Of a DNA stretch of 64,000 nt, positions 38,393 to 49,160 are shown one piece after another. The notes beneath the pieces were generated by a model. It made no database searches, had not been told where the DNA came from, and saw nothing but the letters and a program-made list of their open reading frames with translations. This stretch comes from Phoronis australis (Eukaryota; Phoronida; Phoronidae), in contig NMRA01000078.1 in NCBI GenBank assembly GCA_002633005.1, positions 319,868 to 383,867 on the forward strand, given 5' to 3'. How positions within the stretch are numbered: the stretch's first letter is position 1; each line of letters starts with the position of its first letter. Both the position numbers and the translations under genes were made by a program.

Positions 38393-39556
38393 GGCAGTGT
38401 GGTCTAGTGGTAGAGCATTGCTTCCCAATCAAAATGATCGTGGGTTCAAATCCCACCGCTAGACCCTTGAGCCAGGTCTTTTAACTCCTAAGCTCATTTT
38501 TAATGTGTATGTCCTATGACGATAATAGTCACCAGCCAATGATTCGTGTTTACTGTCTCTGAAAATTGACAAATATTTTTTTAAAAAATGCTGGCATAGC
38601 CCTGGTCGTCACTTTCTTCGCAATCTCCGTAGAATTCTTACAAACAGTTGGTAAGCACTGATGACGGGAGGTGCTTAGGGGTCACAGCATGCCAACTTGG
38701 AAAGCTAAGATGCCAGACACACCGGTTCACTGCAACTGTTGTCCTGAGACCCTCATTATGGGAACTGGGTCAGCGGATAAAAAGAACTCCACTTTTATAC
38801 CCAAATGAGGATTTACAAACAAATGTGTACTAATACCCAAACAAAAGAATACAGTCATAAAAGTTCAGGCACTGTGGTAATTGACTATTGTAACGCCAGC
38901 TTGTAAGAATCATTCATAGTTGCCGGTTGGCAAGTGAGATGTAGCACCGAATGTCCTCAGCTGTCTGAACAGCGCTACTACCTAAAATGTTTTGATTAAG
39001 AATGTGCTCTGGGCTTACGGTTATGCAGGACCCAAGAAAAACGACCAAATTTGGCTAACTCCAGAACGACATATTTCAAAGATTCACGAAACCTTCAGAT
39101 ACCAAGCTCAGTGCACTGTTCATGAAAACACTAAAGAGGAAATGCTTTTACAATGTTCCACTTTTCCATGAGGGACTATCGCGTAATTTGATGTCTATGA
39201 TTTTTAAAAGAAATCTCGAAACTTGCACCAAATGAAATGATAATGTAGAAAACTGTAGAAGCATTTTAAAGATTGTTCGTCGTGAGGATTTACGTTAAGA
39301 TATCTGATCGTGTCGTTGTTACCATTGTTTTACTATCACCAGACTTTTCTTTTTCGCTAAAAAAGACACGCTGTCTACTCTCGGGAAAGCATACCCTTAA
39401 TTTATGGACAAAAAATCTGTACTTTGTTTTGTTTAATACGCATACTTGTATGTAAAGCTCCACACACCCTTAACAAGGCATCTACCGGTTACGGAGGTAT
39501 TAATGACTTACCAAGGCCGCTCTAACACAGCAACAACTGCGAGCCAACCTCCTGAG
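38393..39556. repeat. Right copy of the 1.16-kb duplicate starting at the N gap
   Basis: Begins at the first base after the gap with the tRNA-like head (38393-38466) and ends inside GEMIN2 exon 7, at the same base where the left copy is cut. The intact exon 7 continues to 39622. Confidence 0.95.
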
Positions 39557-39622
39557 CAATGAGCAGGCTTCTGGGGTGAGAGGCTTCTCTAAGCAACACA
39601 GTAGAGCGTAGAACCATCGTCC
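39512..39622 (-). CDS. GEMIN2: GEMIN2 exon 7
   Basis: A 111-nt exon after TTCAG with donor GTAAGT. It reads [20 protein letters not shown] then [20 protein letters not shown]-x-Y-A-L-L-x-C-L-E-K-P is the most recognisable GEMIN2 motif. The 3' half of this exon recurs at 38212-38256, where it is cut by the N gap; that second copy is probably an assembly artefact. Confidence 0.93.
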
Positions 39623-40061
39623 CTGAAGATACAAAACAGCATGGATAAACACGGTGGGCGAAGGCCGTTTGCTGTTCATGCAGCTGGACATGTTTGCTGT
39701 CGTTATGACCACACGAGACATGAAATAGATTGTACAGGGTGGTCAGTTTCATTACTAAAATGTCATACGATTATATAGTGTTGATAAAAATGTTATGAAC
39801 AATAATTTATATCAAAAAACAGTAATTTATTAAACAAATTTACTTCATTGCTAGACTTTCAAAGGTTGACATAAAATGGTCTCTACAAAGGAGGACATCT
39901 ATTAGTGACCACAGGAACTAACAAATAAGAAAACAACATGCAGAAAATATACTGAAAAGTGACCAAGGAATAACTGATAACTTAGTTTCAGCTACCGCTA
40001 ACAGGTGTCACCTTCGAACACAAGAAGTGTAGACAATGGCAGGCAACTAGCCACACCTCAC

Positions 40062-40130
40062 CTGCTGTTGTGAGAAGCCATGTTTGTCAAACCAGTCAAT
40101 GTGGTGCTCTAACACTCGGTTGACTGTAAC
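40062..40130 (-). CDS. GEMIN2: GEMIN2 exon 6
   Basis: A 69-nt exon between CCACAG and GTGAGG encoding VTVNRVLEHHIDWF then DKHGFSQQQ. It matches the family's T-V-x-x-V-L-E-x-x-x-x-W-F helix. Phase 0 at both ends. Confidence 0.92.
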
Positions 40131-41039
40131 CTGTGGCACAAACACACTTTTTAACATATCATTCAATACACAATTCCATTCGCGAGAACAGAACACGCAT
40201 GATGCAGATCTTCATGAATGGCAAAACCACACCAATATGGACGAAAGTAATTGCTAAAATCAACCTTCTTTTGTTATTTTTCAAAAGCTTCTAGCAAGGT
40301 TGTTCATGCTCAAAGTTTCCTTCTGGCAGAAATAGTACAGGATAGAACCTCAAGCCAGTTTCATTTATTTGGCAGTGCTTATCTTCTATGAGCATTTTTA
40401 AAAAAATCATTTGTCCACATATCATTGCCCAAACTATTGTACCATAACTTGGATTCAAGTTCTGCAATATAGTTGTTCCAGTCTGTGCACTCCGCCTTTC
40501 AGGACAGTCGGATTTCACATGTACACTTTGATATGACCTCAAAAGTTTTACTGTAAATGCAATAGTTTTACTTGTGACAGGAATCTCCACGGTTTGTACA
40601 AAACCAGTACTAAGCCCAGTGCTTGAAAAACTAATGACACAAAGAATTTCGTTGCTCAAAACAAGGAATTTGTACCTTACACTTCATTGCTCATTAAATT
40701 CAATGCTTACATTCTTTAACAGGCAAACACGTGAAATGTTGTTTTCAAAATGTTCCACACCGAGTGTTGCCATCCAAAAATAATTTGAATGAGACGCTAA
40801 AGTTCACTAGGTGGCGCCACCTGTATAAGATGCATGCACATTCAGGTAGTCAGGTGATACACTTAACCCATGAAAATCCATTTAGCAGGCGAACAGATTG
40901 TTCTCATGTTGTTCAGATCATGACTCATTAGTGCCACCTATTGAACGTTGAGTGAACTAAGGCCTCACAAGAATGTGATTGATGACTGAACAAAACTAGT
41001 CTGCATATTTTCAACTTTCAGTGCAATAGGTGTCGCTAC

Positions 41040-41153
41040 CTGATCCATGTTGGCTACAAGACTCAGTAGTGGAGGTGATCCACAGGTGTTGCTGTCTTCA
41101 CTCTGAGCACCAAAACACAGGCGATACCAACTGTCAGCATTCTCAGAGGAAGG
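41040..41153 (-). CDS. GEMIN2: GEMIN2 exon 5
   Basis: A 114-nt exon after TTTCAG with donor GTAGCG. It reads PSSENADSWYRLCFGAQSED then SNTCGSPPLLSLVANMDQ. The W-x-x-x-C-x-G and S-P-P-L-L-S-L-V motifs match the start of the GEMIN2 C-terminal helical domain that binds SMN. Phase 0 at both ends. Confidence 0.92.
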
Positions 41154-41192
41154 CTGAAATGAGCAAGACAAAGGAATCCAACATTAAAAATA

Positions 41193-41573
41193 CTGGGCTT
41201 GGAATGACCAATGACAGAAAACGCGGAAACTTTTAGGTCGCCCGTCGACTCCGAATCTACACACTTTTGGCTGCAGAGCCGTAGTATTTGTCACCGCGGT
41301 TTACGTTTTCAGTAACACGAGACGCCATTGAAAATCCCACCACGCTATCCCAGATGCCCTGGCAATGTTGACAATTTACGTTCCTCCGAAACATAAAGAG
41401 TAACTTCCGCTTTTCGAGGTGAACGTCGTCTGCAACGCCGCGGTAAGAAAGGAATTTGCCGCGGAAATTTTATATCAAATCCGATTTTTTTACGCGGAAA
41501 TATTATAAAATGCGCGGAAAGAACATTTGAAAAAAGCGGAAATCCGCGTTTCCGCGGAAAATTCCAAGCCCTG
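41193..41573. mobile_element. hAT-like MITE in GEMIN2 intron 4
   Basis: GGGCTTGGAAT near the left end is inverted as ATTCCAAGCCCTG at the right end, like the element at 9660-9905. The interior near the right end repeats CGCGGAAA-type phrases. Flanking AAAAATA and AAAATATA are a possible target duplication. About 380 bp, no useful open frame. Confidence 0.55.
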
Positions 41574-41873
41574 AAAATATATCCCAGATACTCGGTGAAA
41601 GTTTGTGCACACATATTTAAGGAGCGTCATGTCTGTTTGCTTGTCTATGTTAAAACATTTTTGACTTTATTCACACAAAAACGGTCAGAGATTTGTAGGA
41701 TTTGTTTTAAGTAGTCAAGAATAAAAAGCCTCGAGCCATTGTTCACTTTTAAAGCACCTATGAATGCCAGTACCAAGGACACAAATATTTTTCATCCTAA
41801 TAGCTGTGTAATACCAATAAGCTTGTCAAGCCAAAAATCAGTGTGTCAAACTAAAGAATTTTTACTGACTCAC

Positions 41874-41930
41874 CAAGGAGGACTTCTTCACTTTCTTTTT
41901 CTTGCAGGCCAACTTGTACTTCACTAAATT
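41874..41930 (-). CDS. GEMIN2: GEMIN2 exon 4 (57 nt, lysine-rich)
   Basis: A short 57-nt exon with acceptor CTACAG and donor GTGAGT, reading NLVKYKLACKKKKVKKSSL. It lies where human GEMIN2 has its N-x-x-K-H segment. The lysine cluster is stronger than in vertebrates, as far as I recall. Both ends are phase 0, so skipping it would keep the frame. Confidence 0.8.
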
Positions 41931-42617
41931 CTGTAGTGACAATAATGGTATTTGCAAGAACTCTTTGTAATGAATCACAATTACATGACTTCCAATAATA
42001 CCCAGTCATGAAAAGCTTAAAGTGATCGTCTAAGCTAGATTTTTTAGTGATAGTGGAGACTGGCTGCATTTGATTGACTTGGCCCGTTCCGTCGAATCAA
42101 CTGTTTAAGACATCAGATTGATTCCAATGACGATTTCCGGTTTACAGACTAATCAGATCCTTAGCCGGTCAGACAACACAAGTACAGAAATGCAAAACTA
42201 AAGCTATAGTCGATAGCTACAGGGTTACTGTGTCCCAGCAACTATATTCTGGCAAAATACGAATAAGGTAGGTAAGCCAAAAACCATAGTTGATTCTGGT
42301 CTGTGGTCAAGTGTGCCAGGCGGTAGATCATATTGCCCTGGTTTTACAAGCCATGATTTTAAAATCTTGCTTGTGTACATTTGTGTAGCTTTTAAAAAAG
42401 TTCAAAATCTTGGCAAAAATTGATGCGACTGGGAACTTTTTTCATGAGTCGAGATACAAACTAGGACCAACTATGCTTTTTGGCCTTATAGTAATTTGAG
42501 TTCTGAAAAAAATTGAGTTCTGAACACGGTGGATAACATGGAGAAAATTTTGCAATTTCTTCCGAATTTACCGTTACACTCTTTGAGCATCCAACAAGTT
42601 ATTGAACTGTACTGCAC

Positions 42618-42707
42618 CTGTCGAACTTGAGAGAAGTCTGCCACTTGGTGTCTCTGCCATTCAAGGCTGGGTTTGTATCCACTTGGGGCTGGGAGACATC
42701 CATTGGA
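42618..42707 (-). CDS. GEMIN2: GEMIN2 exon 3
   Basis: Ninety nucleotides with acceptor TTCTAG and donor GTGCAG. It encodes SNGCLPAPSGYKPSLEWQRH and QVADFSQVRQ. The G-C-x-P-A-P-x-G-Y-x-P-x-L-x-W-Q pattern and Q-V-A-x-F-S-x-V-R-Q match the family. Both boundaries are phase 0. Confidence 0.92.
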
Positions 42708-43829
42708 CTAGAAAACAGACCAAAAACCCTCAGTCAGTCTCTCATAACAAATGTTTCCAGATTAAAGAAGAATTTCACCTTTTTGAATCCATTTTTTGTC
42801 ATATTTTAATTACTCCAGAAGGGATCTTGAACCTCTTTAGTCGATTTTCTTACAAACAAATAACATTTTATTAAATTTGAAGTGTCGTGCTGTGAGCAAA
42901 TTGCACGATGCAAACACAGTGCGCCTGAGTGGCACAATCCCTGATGGTATTAGTTTTATTCCCTATTTCTGGTATAATTTCTTTTAAGTCAAATGGCAAA
43001 TTAATATGTGCTTAAGCTGAAATTACCAGATGTCTCGGCCATTAAACACAGTAATCAGAACAGAAAAGCCGGCATTCTCAAAAGTTGCAAACTGTGTCAC
43101 ACTTATTTCTATTTTCACGAAAATGGAACAAAATGGACTCAAATATCTTTTATAAAAAGTACAAATTGCCAACTTGTACAGAAACGAGTTCAAAAAGGGT
43201 AAATAAATGTTCCAGTTTAGGAATCATCAAAACAGAAGAATACATTTTCAAATGAACCTGGTATTTCAGATACATTTTTAGCGCAAAAAGTCTCAATGAA
43301 AATGTTGCTGGCTCACACTGTATGTAACATTTGTAGATCTTGTTAACACCGCAAGCAAGAGTTCCAACTATCCTCAGAAAAATAACAAGTTCATTTTGGG
43401 CTTAGAATTTTGCAGACGACGGTTGTAAATCATGAGTGTCATCAACACAGTCACATGACCTGCAAGGTCAGTGAAAGTAGTTCTTTGTGTATTCTGCTCT
43501 TAGTCATACAGCTGCCTAACTTAACACAGCTTAACAAAGGGTTTATGCACCTGGTTGAGAATATAATTGTGTTGTACATTATGCATTTCTAGACAGGAAA
43601 CAAGTTCATACTGACAAACAAGATCTAAAGACAATTGTGGTCAGCAAACGGTGTAATGTTTAATTAAACACTTGACAGACAAAGGAAAATTGTCAAACAA
43701 CGGTGGCTGAATTTAAGGCTTATCACGACAAAATTCTGTATCTCCAGTTGTAGAAGACACATGAGAATGTCCTGATATTGCAGTCATCTCACTCAGAATA
43801 CCATTACACCATGACAGGAGTTATCTCAC

Positions 43830-43917
43830 CGAGTCAACAACAACCGTCTGCTTCCTGTTCAGAGTGCCAAGGTCAAGGTCAGCCACCACTACATCAGGAC
43901 ACTGCTTGGCTTCATGT
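43830..43917 (-). CDS. GEMIN2: GEMIN2 exon 2
   Basis: Acceptor TTTAAAG precedes 43917 and donor GTGAGA follows 43830. The first base completes the glutamine codon; the exon then reads HEAKQCPDVVVADLDLGTLN RKQTVVVDS (split here for length). CPDVVVA plus the basic RKQ-T/S-V stretch is a hallmark of GEMIN2. It ends in phase 0. Confidence 0.92.
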
Positions 43918-44355
43918 CTTTAAACACAGATTAGAAAAGATGACAGTACAACCCAAACAATAAATACAGTTCAATATTTTTAACAAAGTCAATGTACTTG
44001 GCACAAAACTACTAGGAAAAACAATTGACAATACTTTCAGAGATGACGGTTGTTTTTTGAGATCAGGCTTGACGTCAAACTGATTCAACTGGCAAGAACG
44101 CTATGAGACTAATATCAAGCAATGATGAACTGCCATTTCATCCCCAGAAAACACTTGTCATTTGAGTAAGGAACAAAAAATGAATGGTCTAAATTGAGAC
44201 ATATTTTTGACAGAAGACGAGAGCAGCTGACTTCCATACCTCGGCATGAGGTAAGGGCATGTCAGCCAAAACGTCATGATAAGGACTCCTGTGAAGCCAA
44301 CTTAATCTGTGCTAAGAAAAAGAAACCAACTTTTCTGATTTAGACAACTTGATGC

Positions 44356-44572
44356 TATAAAACTGACCTTGACTTGTTCCTGTTTCAAATAGAAAGTTAT
44401 TTCTGGGCTTGGAAAGATAGTTGAAGTTTAAGGATTGCACATACCATGATTCGCCCACAATAGTCAACTTGTCAAGTCTGGTGAGTGGTCTCACACAACA
44501 ATGAACTGTCACCTTGTCCCAAGCCCAGGATTTGCCTCCAATTTGTGCAAAGAACAAGTGGGGACCAATTTT
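44356..44572. mobile_element. TTGTTCCT-family MITE in GEMIN2 intron 1
   Basis: Left ATAAAACTGACCTTGACTTG then TTCCTG, right AAGAACAAGTGGGGACCAAT then TTTTAA, inverted. It accounts for the reverse 96-aa open frame 44602-44312, which is not an exon. Confidence 0.5.
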
Positions 44573-44933
44573 TAACTGCAAGTGGTCTAAATCAACCGAC
44601 AAAGGTCATTTTTAAAGGGAGCAGGAATAATAGCACCACTCCAGACATAATGAACAGGAAGTGACGTTTGGGACCTGAAATTCGGAAATGCCAACCGAGA
44701 TTTTGGCCAACTCGCATTAGTCACACGTGTACTCTAACTAGCTGCCTTTTTTCTGTTTTAGTCTGCAACATTTCATGAGCTAGATTTTGTAAACTGCAAT
44801 TTGAATTCTACAAATTCCAGAAGCGATCAGGATCGCAAATGACAACCTACTTGATGTTAATAGCGTCAAGAGCTCGTTTTATTTTATATTGTTGAAAAAA
44901 TAAATCAGTTTCTTCCAGTATCCAAACCCTTAC

Positions 44934-45061
44934 TGAACTCTCTTCAGGAACTCTACTCCACTGGTGGGTGGTAAGTGCAGCTCATAGTTATCCAGTTCAT
45001 CATTCAACTTATTGCCATCCACATGGAAGGCACGAACACACAACCCTTCCTCGTCGGACAT
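44934..45061 (-). CDS. GEMIN2: GEMIN2 exon 1
   Basis: The first in-frame ATG is at 45061-45059, giving MSDEEGLCVRAFHVDGNKLN. The open frame upstream of it has no other ATG before an in-frame TAG. The exon continues DELDNYELHLPPTSGVEFLK and RV, with donor GTAAGG after 44934 in phase 2. The PPTSGxEFLKRVQ segment corresponds to the PPxTxxEYLRRVQ block of other GEMIN2 proteins. Confidence 0.88.
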
Positions 45062-45099
45062 CTCACTAGAATACACGTGCTCTAGCAATGGTTTAGCAA

Positions 45100-45790
45100 A
45101 TCTTGATCTCAACGTCCTCTGCTCAGAGTTCTACCATTGGCCACTGAAAAAAAGTTATTTCAAAGTTTGATTTTGTCACTTCGAAATAAAACTTCTATCA
45201 CAACCAATGAGAGTTACAGGTTTACTTTTCACTGCAGAGGTAATTTAAAGATACGTGCTCTTTAAAAGTATAATTTCAGAAACTAGACAACTCATGTAAA
45301 TGTTATTCAGTGCTAAAATCATGTTCCAAAATTTGCTTTTTCTATGCAGCAAGGTATAAAACAGTCAATGTAACACCTTCACAAACACTGGTGCAACTTT
45401 TCAATATGAGGACTACATATGGCGACTTAGATACAAGACAAAAATTCTCTGGCTTTGTTAACTTGACTTATAAGACAGAAAAGTGCTTGTTGAAAGAGTA
45501 GCATTGCCATACAGCATGGTCCATCTAGTGGCTTGGAAGTGCAAATGAAGGTGTGTCAAGAATGTTGTGTTCTGATTGGTTAGTTAAGTCATCAGTCAAA
45601 ATCCTGGCGATAGACTGACCAATCACAACATCTGCCTCCTAGCAAAAAGTCACCAGCAGCGTGTTGTCTGTCGGGTAAAATGGCAACTTGGAAACGCTAA
45701 CAAAGGTGTGTAGAGAATGTTGCGTTCTGATTGGTCAGTTAAGCCGTCAAGTCAAAACCCTGGCGGTAGGTCAATTTACACACCAAGACA
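45100..45790 (-). promoter_or_regulatory. GEMIN2: Possible GEMIN2 promoter region with CCAAT boxes and a 155-bp-period repeat
   Basis: Upstream of the GEMIN2 start, CCAAT or ATTGG pentamers appear near 45135, 45203, 45574, 45620 and 45729. Two ~80-bp blocks starting AAGGTGTGT at 45548 and 45703 repeat TTCTGATTGGT and AGTCAAAA-CCTGGCG. No TATA box was picked. The promoter role is inferred from position and box density only. Confidence 0.3.
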
Positions 45791-45799
45791 GTTCTGCTT

Positions 45800-47346
45800 G
45801 TCATATCATCCTAAAACATGTTGAGTGCTCGGCCGGCAAGGTTGCTTTCAAAATCTAAGAGTCAGCTGACACTTCCTATGCCATTTAAAAGAAACACACC
45901 CTAGTAAACGTCGCAATCTAGTATCACTCTCCCGCTTTTGCAACAAAGAAAATTCTTAGCCATCGGCTACAAAACAGTCTGTCAGTAATAAGCGCACAGC
46001 TCAATAGATGTCCTAGTGCTCAAAGCATATGGTCATAGGGTCACTCCACAAATTTACCAGCAGACTAACCCAAAGCGACAATATTTAGCACTGGTAACCA
46101 ATTCAGGTTACCCAAAAGGAAGAGGGTAGTACTTTATGACATGAGCTTTTTCACTCTTTATCCAGAACAATCCAAAGCTAGGGAGAACAGCATTCTTCAA
46201 AAATTTTAGAAAATGTGCATGTAATATACATCATTAGAAAGCTCTTTTCGAGACTAAAATAACGATAGTAAAATTTTTTAAATTGGACTTATGGTTCCGG
46301 AGAAAATGTCATTTTCGTGTCAAAATTTTTGGTAAAAATTCTGTCAAATCGAATCTGCGAGTTCAAAATATTATTATTTCAAAACTAAGAAACGTAAATA
46401 GACATGTAATACATCATTTTAAAGAACTTTTTATGATGAATAATTTGCCAAAAAAACCATTTCGATTAGACGTTCNCTTTCACGAAGTTTCACGTAAAAA
46501 TTCGCGAGTTTAGTCTTCTCCTGGGTTGAAAACCAAATAGCACTCATTTTTACCGGCATCCATTTTGGTCTGAAAAATTGGTCACGTCCCTGCAAAAAAC
46601 TCGTGCAAAGTATCATTAAACGAATTTTGCGACAAAAAAAGATTATCAGATAAGTAAAACAATATATTCTTTCATAGTTTTCAATAATTTTTATTCACAT
46701 TTATTACATTTTTGAGTTATTTTTTGCCGATTGTAGTGAGCGAATTTAACACGGTGACAGATACGCGAAGCGATTCGCTGAAGAATGCTGTCCTCGCTAC
46801 CAAAGCAGACATATATTTGTTCAGCTTTGTGACAAGTCTAAGACTAGCCTGCACACATCTGCATGTATGTTTTGCAACCTGTTACTATAAATAGTTTAAA
46901 TGAACATGTTCATCTGCTTTTGTTAAGCTACAAATTACTCTAATTCAAAATATTCATAGGCGAGAGGAAAGGCCCGCCTCACGCAGACGGCGACGGCCTC
47001 CCAGAGACTTGTACATTGACTTGATTCCCTTTGGGCTTTGAGGCTTTGGGGCCGTTATATCCGACCAGTGCCAAAGTAAGAGCATCACAAAGTTCACAAA
47101 CCGTCGAGGGTTAAAACTACTGCGACTTCAAGAGGAATGCTTTCCCTGATCACCGTCACAAAATTTAACAAGATCAACACTCTTTAAAGTCATCGTGCTC
47201 GTTGTTTTTCGCATACTCGAGGAAGTTGACTCGTTTTTCTGTTTCCATTTAGTGAAAACCACCTGTGTCTTGCGGTCGCCAAAGTGCGAGTGTCGCTACT
47301 GGCGGGAATTTCAGTCGCCGCTCGTTCTTCTGAGCGACTTTTACCA
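45800..47346. other. Intergenic, nothing definite
   Basis: AT-rich sequence with one undetermined base at 46476. The short open frames (46283-46513 and others) look random. No gene or clear element. Confidence 0.5.
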
Positions 47347-48209
47347 AAGACAGCGCGTCGCCGGAGTCGTGTACAGTTGTAATGACCGCATTGTCCGGAT
47401 CGAGCAAGACCCAATTAAGTGTAATTACCCCACCATAAACCGTAGTAACCAACTCTGCCTGTACATATTGGCGAATTTTCAAAATGTATTAACCAATAAT
47501 CTTCATTAAAAACGAACACCACGGCGGTATTCAGCTGGAAAAAAGAACCAAGTATGGTTTTCGATTTTTAAAAATCGATGAACTAATAAGCTAAAAACAT
47601 TGGGTGCGTATTGATATACTCGTTGGATTTACAAACGCTGATCAGACTTTCACATGCATTATTCTTTTAATATTCTTTCAATCTCATTTATGATTATCCA
47701 TATTTTTTACAAAGAAACAGTTGTACTTAACTTGTGCCCACTCTTCATTTTGTATGACTGCCATCAAGCTAGAATAGTTAGTCAGTGCAAGCGAAATTGT
47801 CCACAGATTCCAAATCTTCAGTTTGACCACCACCATATTTGCACTTGTGTATACATTTTATGATTTGAGTTCTAATAAAGATTAAACTTGAACTAGTGAC
47901 ATCTGTAGTTTTGTTTGCTGTGAAATGTTTAGTGTAGGTGTAATATGGAAAGTTCAGGGATGGTTTCACACTTAACTAAACTAATTAAGTTTTGCTGGCG
48001 ATCAAAATCTACCATCTTTTGTGTACTTCAAATTTAAAAATAAAATAAAACATATCAACCCGTTTAACGGTAAGAAAAAGGTAGATAGGAATATTAAAAA
48101 TGAAATAACAAACACCGGTATGAAACATATTTATCTTTCCTTTAGGAAGTGCCCCTTTGTCAAGATAAACACAAATAAACTTTTCCAGTCTTTTTGTAAT
48201 ATTTAAAAC
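47347..48209. repeat. Tandem ~0.85-kb duplication, copy 1
   Basis: Followed in order by the second copy at 48307-49160. Shared landmarks include AAGACCCAATTAAGTG, GAACACCACGG, TCTAATAAAGATTAAACTTG-like text and a terminal GTCAAGATAAACACA. Both copies hold an AATAAAG element, which suggests the unit derives from a transcript 3' end or retrotransposon tail. Confidence 0.8.
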
Positions 48210-48219
48210 GTGGAGGCAA

Positions 48220-48283
48220 GTGGAGATGGGTGAATGTGGGTGAAGGTGGGTGAAGGTGGGTGGAGGTGGGTGGAGGTGGGTAA
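48220..48283 (+). repeat. 10-bp G-rich minisatellite between the two copies
   Basis: The unit GTGGGTGAAG / GTGGGTGGAG recurs about six times exactly at the junction of the duplicated blocks. The + strand has at least four GGG runs at short spacing, so G-quadruplex formation is possible. Confidence 0.85.
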
Positions 48284-48306
48284 CATGTACAGTTTTTACC
48301 AGGATT

Positions 48307-49160
48307 AAAGAGAGCGTGACTCCGGAGTCGGATACGGCTGGGATGACTGCTTTGTCCGTTGCAAGCAAGACCCAATTAAGTGAAATTGCTCCACTATAAA
48401 CTGCAGTGGCGAATTTTCAAAATTCATTAACCAAAATTTTTGTCAAAAACGAACACCACGGTGGCATTCAGCTAGAAAAAATAACAACCAAGTAATTTTT
48501 TCGATTTTAAAAATCGATGAACTCATATGCTAAAAATTAAAAACATTGGGTAAGATTGAAGATAAACGACCGTGTGTATTGATACAATCGATGGATTTAC
48601 AAACGCTGATCACAGTTAACAATATCACGTGGATTATTCACTTTATTAATATTCTTTCAATCTCTTTTAACCAGATTTTAGATTAGGAAACAGTTGTGTT
48701 TAACTTTTGCCCACTCCTCATTTTTATGACTAACAAACAGCTATGAGAATAGTTATATAGTCAGTGCAACCGAAATTGTCCAGAAATTCCAAATCTTCAA
48801 TTTCGCTACCACCATCATTTTTACTTTTGTATACATGTTATGGTTTGAGTTTTAATAAAGATTAAATTTGAACTAATGGCACGTGTAGTTTTGATCGCTG
48901 TGAAATATTTAGTGCAGCTGTAATCTGGAGAGTTCAATTAACTAAACTAATTAAGCTTGGCTGACGATCAAATTCTACCAATGTTTTGGTACTTCAAGTT
49001 TAAAAATAAAATAAAAAAGATATCAACCCGTTCCCGGTAAAACACAGGTAGACAGAAGTATTAAAGCCGGTATGAAACATATCGTTCCTTTGGGAAGTGT
49101 TCCTCGGTCAAGATAAACACATCAAATTAACTTTTTAGTCATTTTGTAATATTTAAAGTA
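48307..49160. repeat. Tandem ~0.85-kb duplication, copy 2
   Basis: Second copy, diverged from the first by many substitutions and small indels (for instance a 30-bp difference near 48540). No preserved open frame, so it is not a recent gene duplication. Confidence 0.8.

Larger units (their letters stand above)
36558..45061 (-). other. GEMIN2: GEMIN2 gene, complete (eight coding exons, 250 aa)
   Basis: Exons, 5' to 3' on the - strand: 45061-44934, 43917-43830, 42707-42618, 41930-41874, 41153-41040, 40130-40062, 39622-39512, 36653-36558. All use GT/AG sites and join in one frame. The product is the SMN-complex subunit that cradles the SmD1/D2/E/F/G pentamer during spliceosomal snRNP assembly and binds the SMN N-terminus. 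Diagnostic blocks are [69 protein letters not shown] and [20 protein letters not shown]. Human GEMIN2 is 280 aa; this one has a shorter N-terminus. A gap with a false duplicate lies between the last two exons. Family assignment is from recalled sequence but matches along the whole length. Confidence 0.93.

Noticed and set aside
38146..38484. 112-codon frame across the gap
   Set aside because: Translated through N bases; meaningless.
44312..44602. 96-codon reverse frame inside GEMIN2 intron 1
   Set aside because: Coincides with an MITE, and GEMIN2 exons 1 and 2 join in frame without it.
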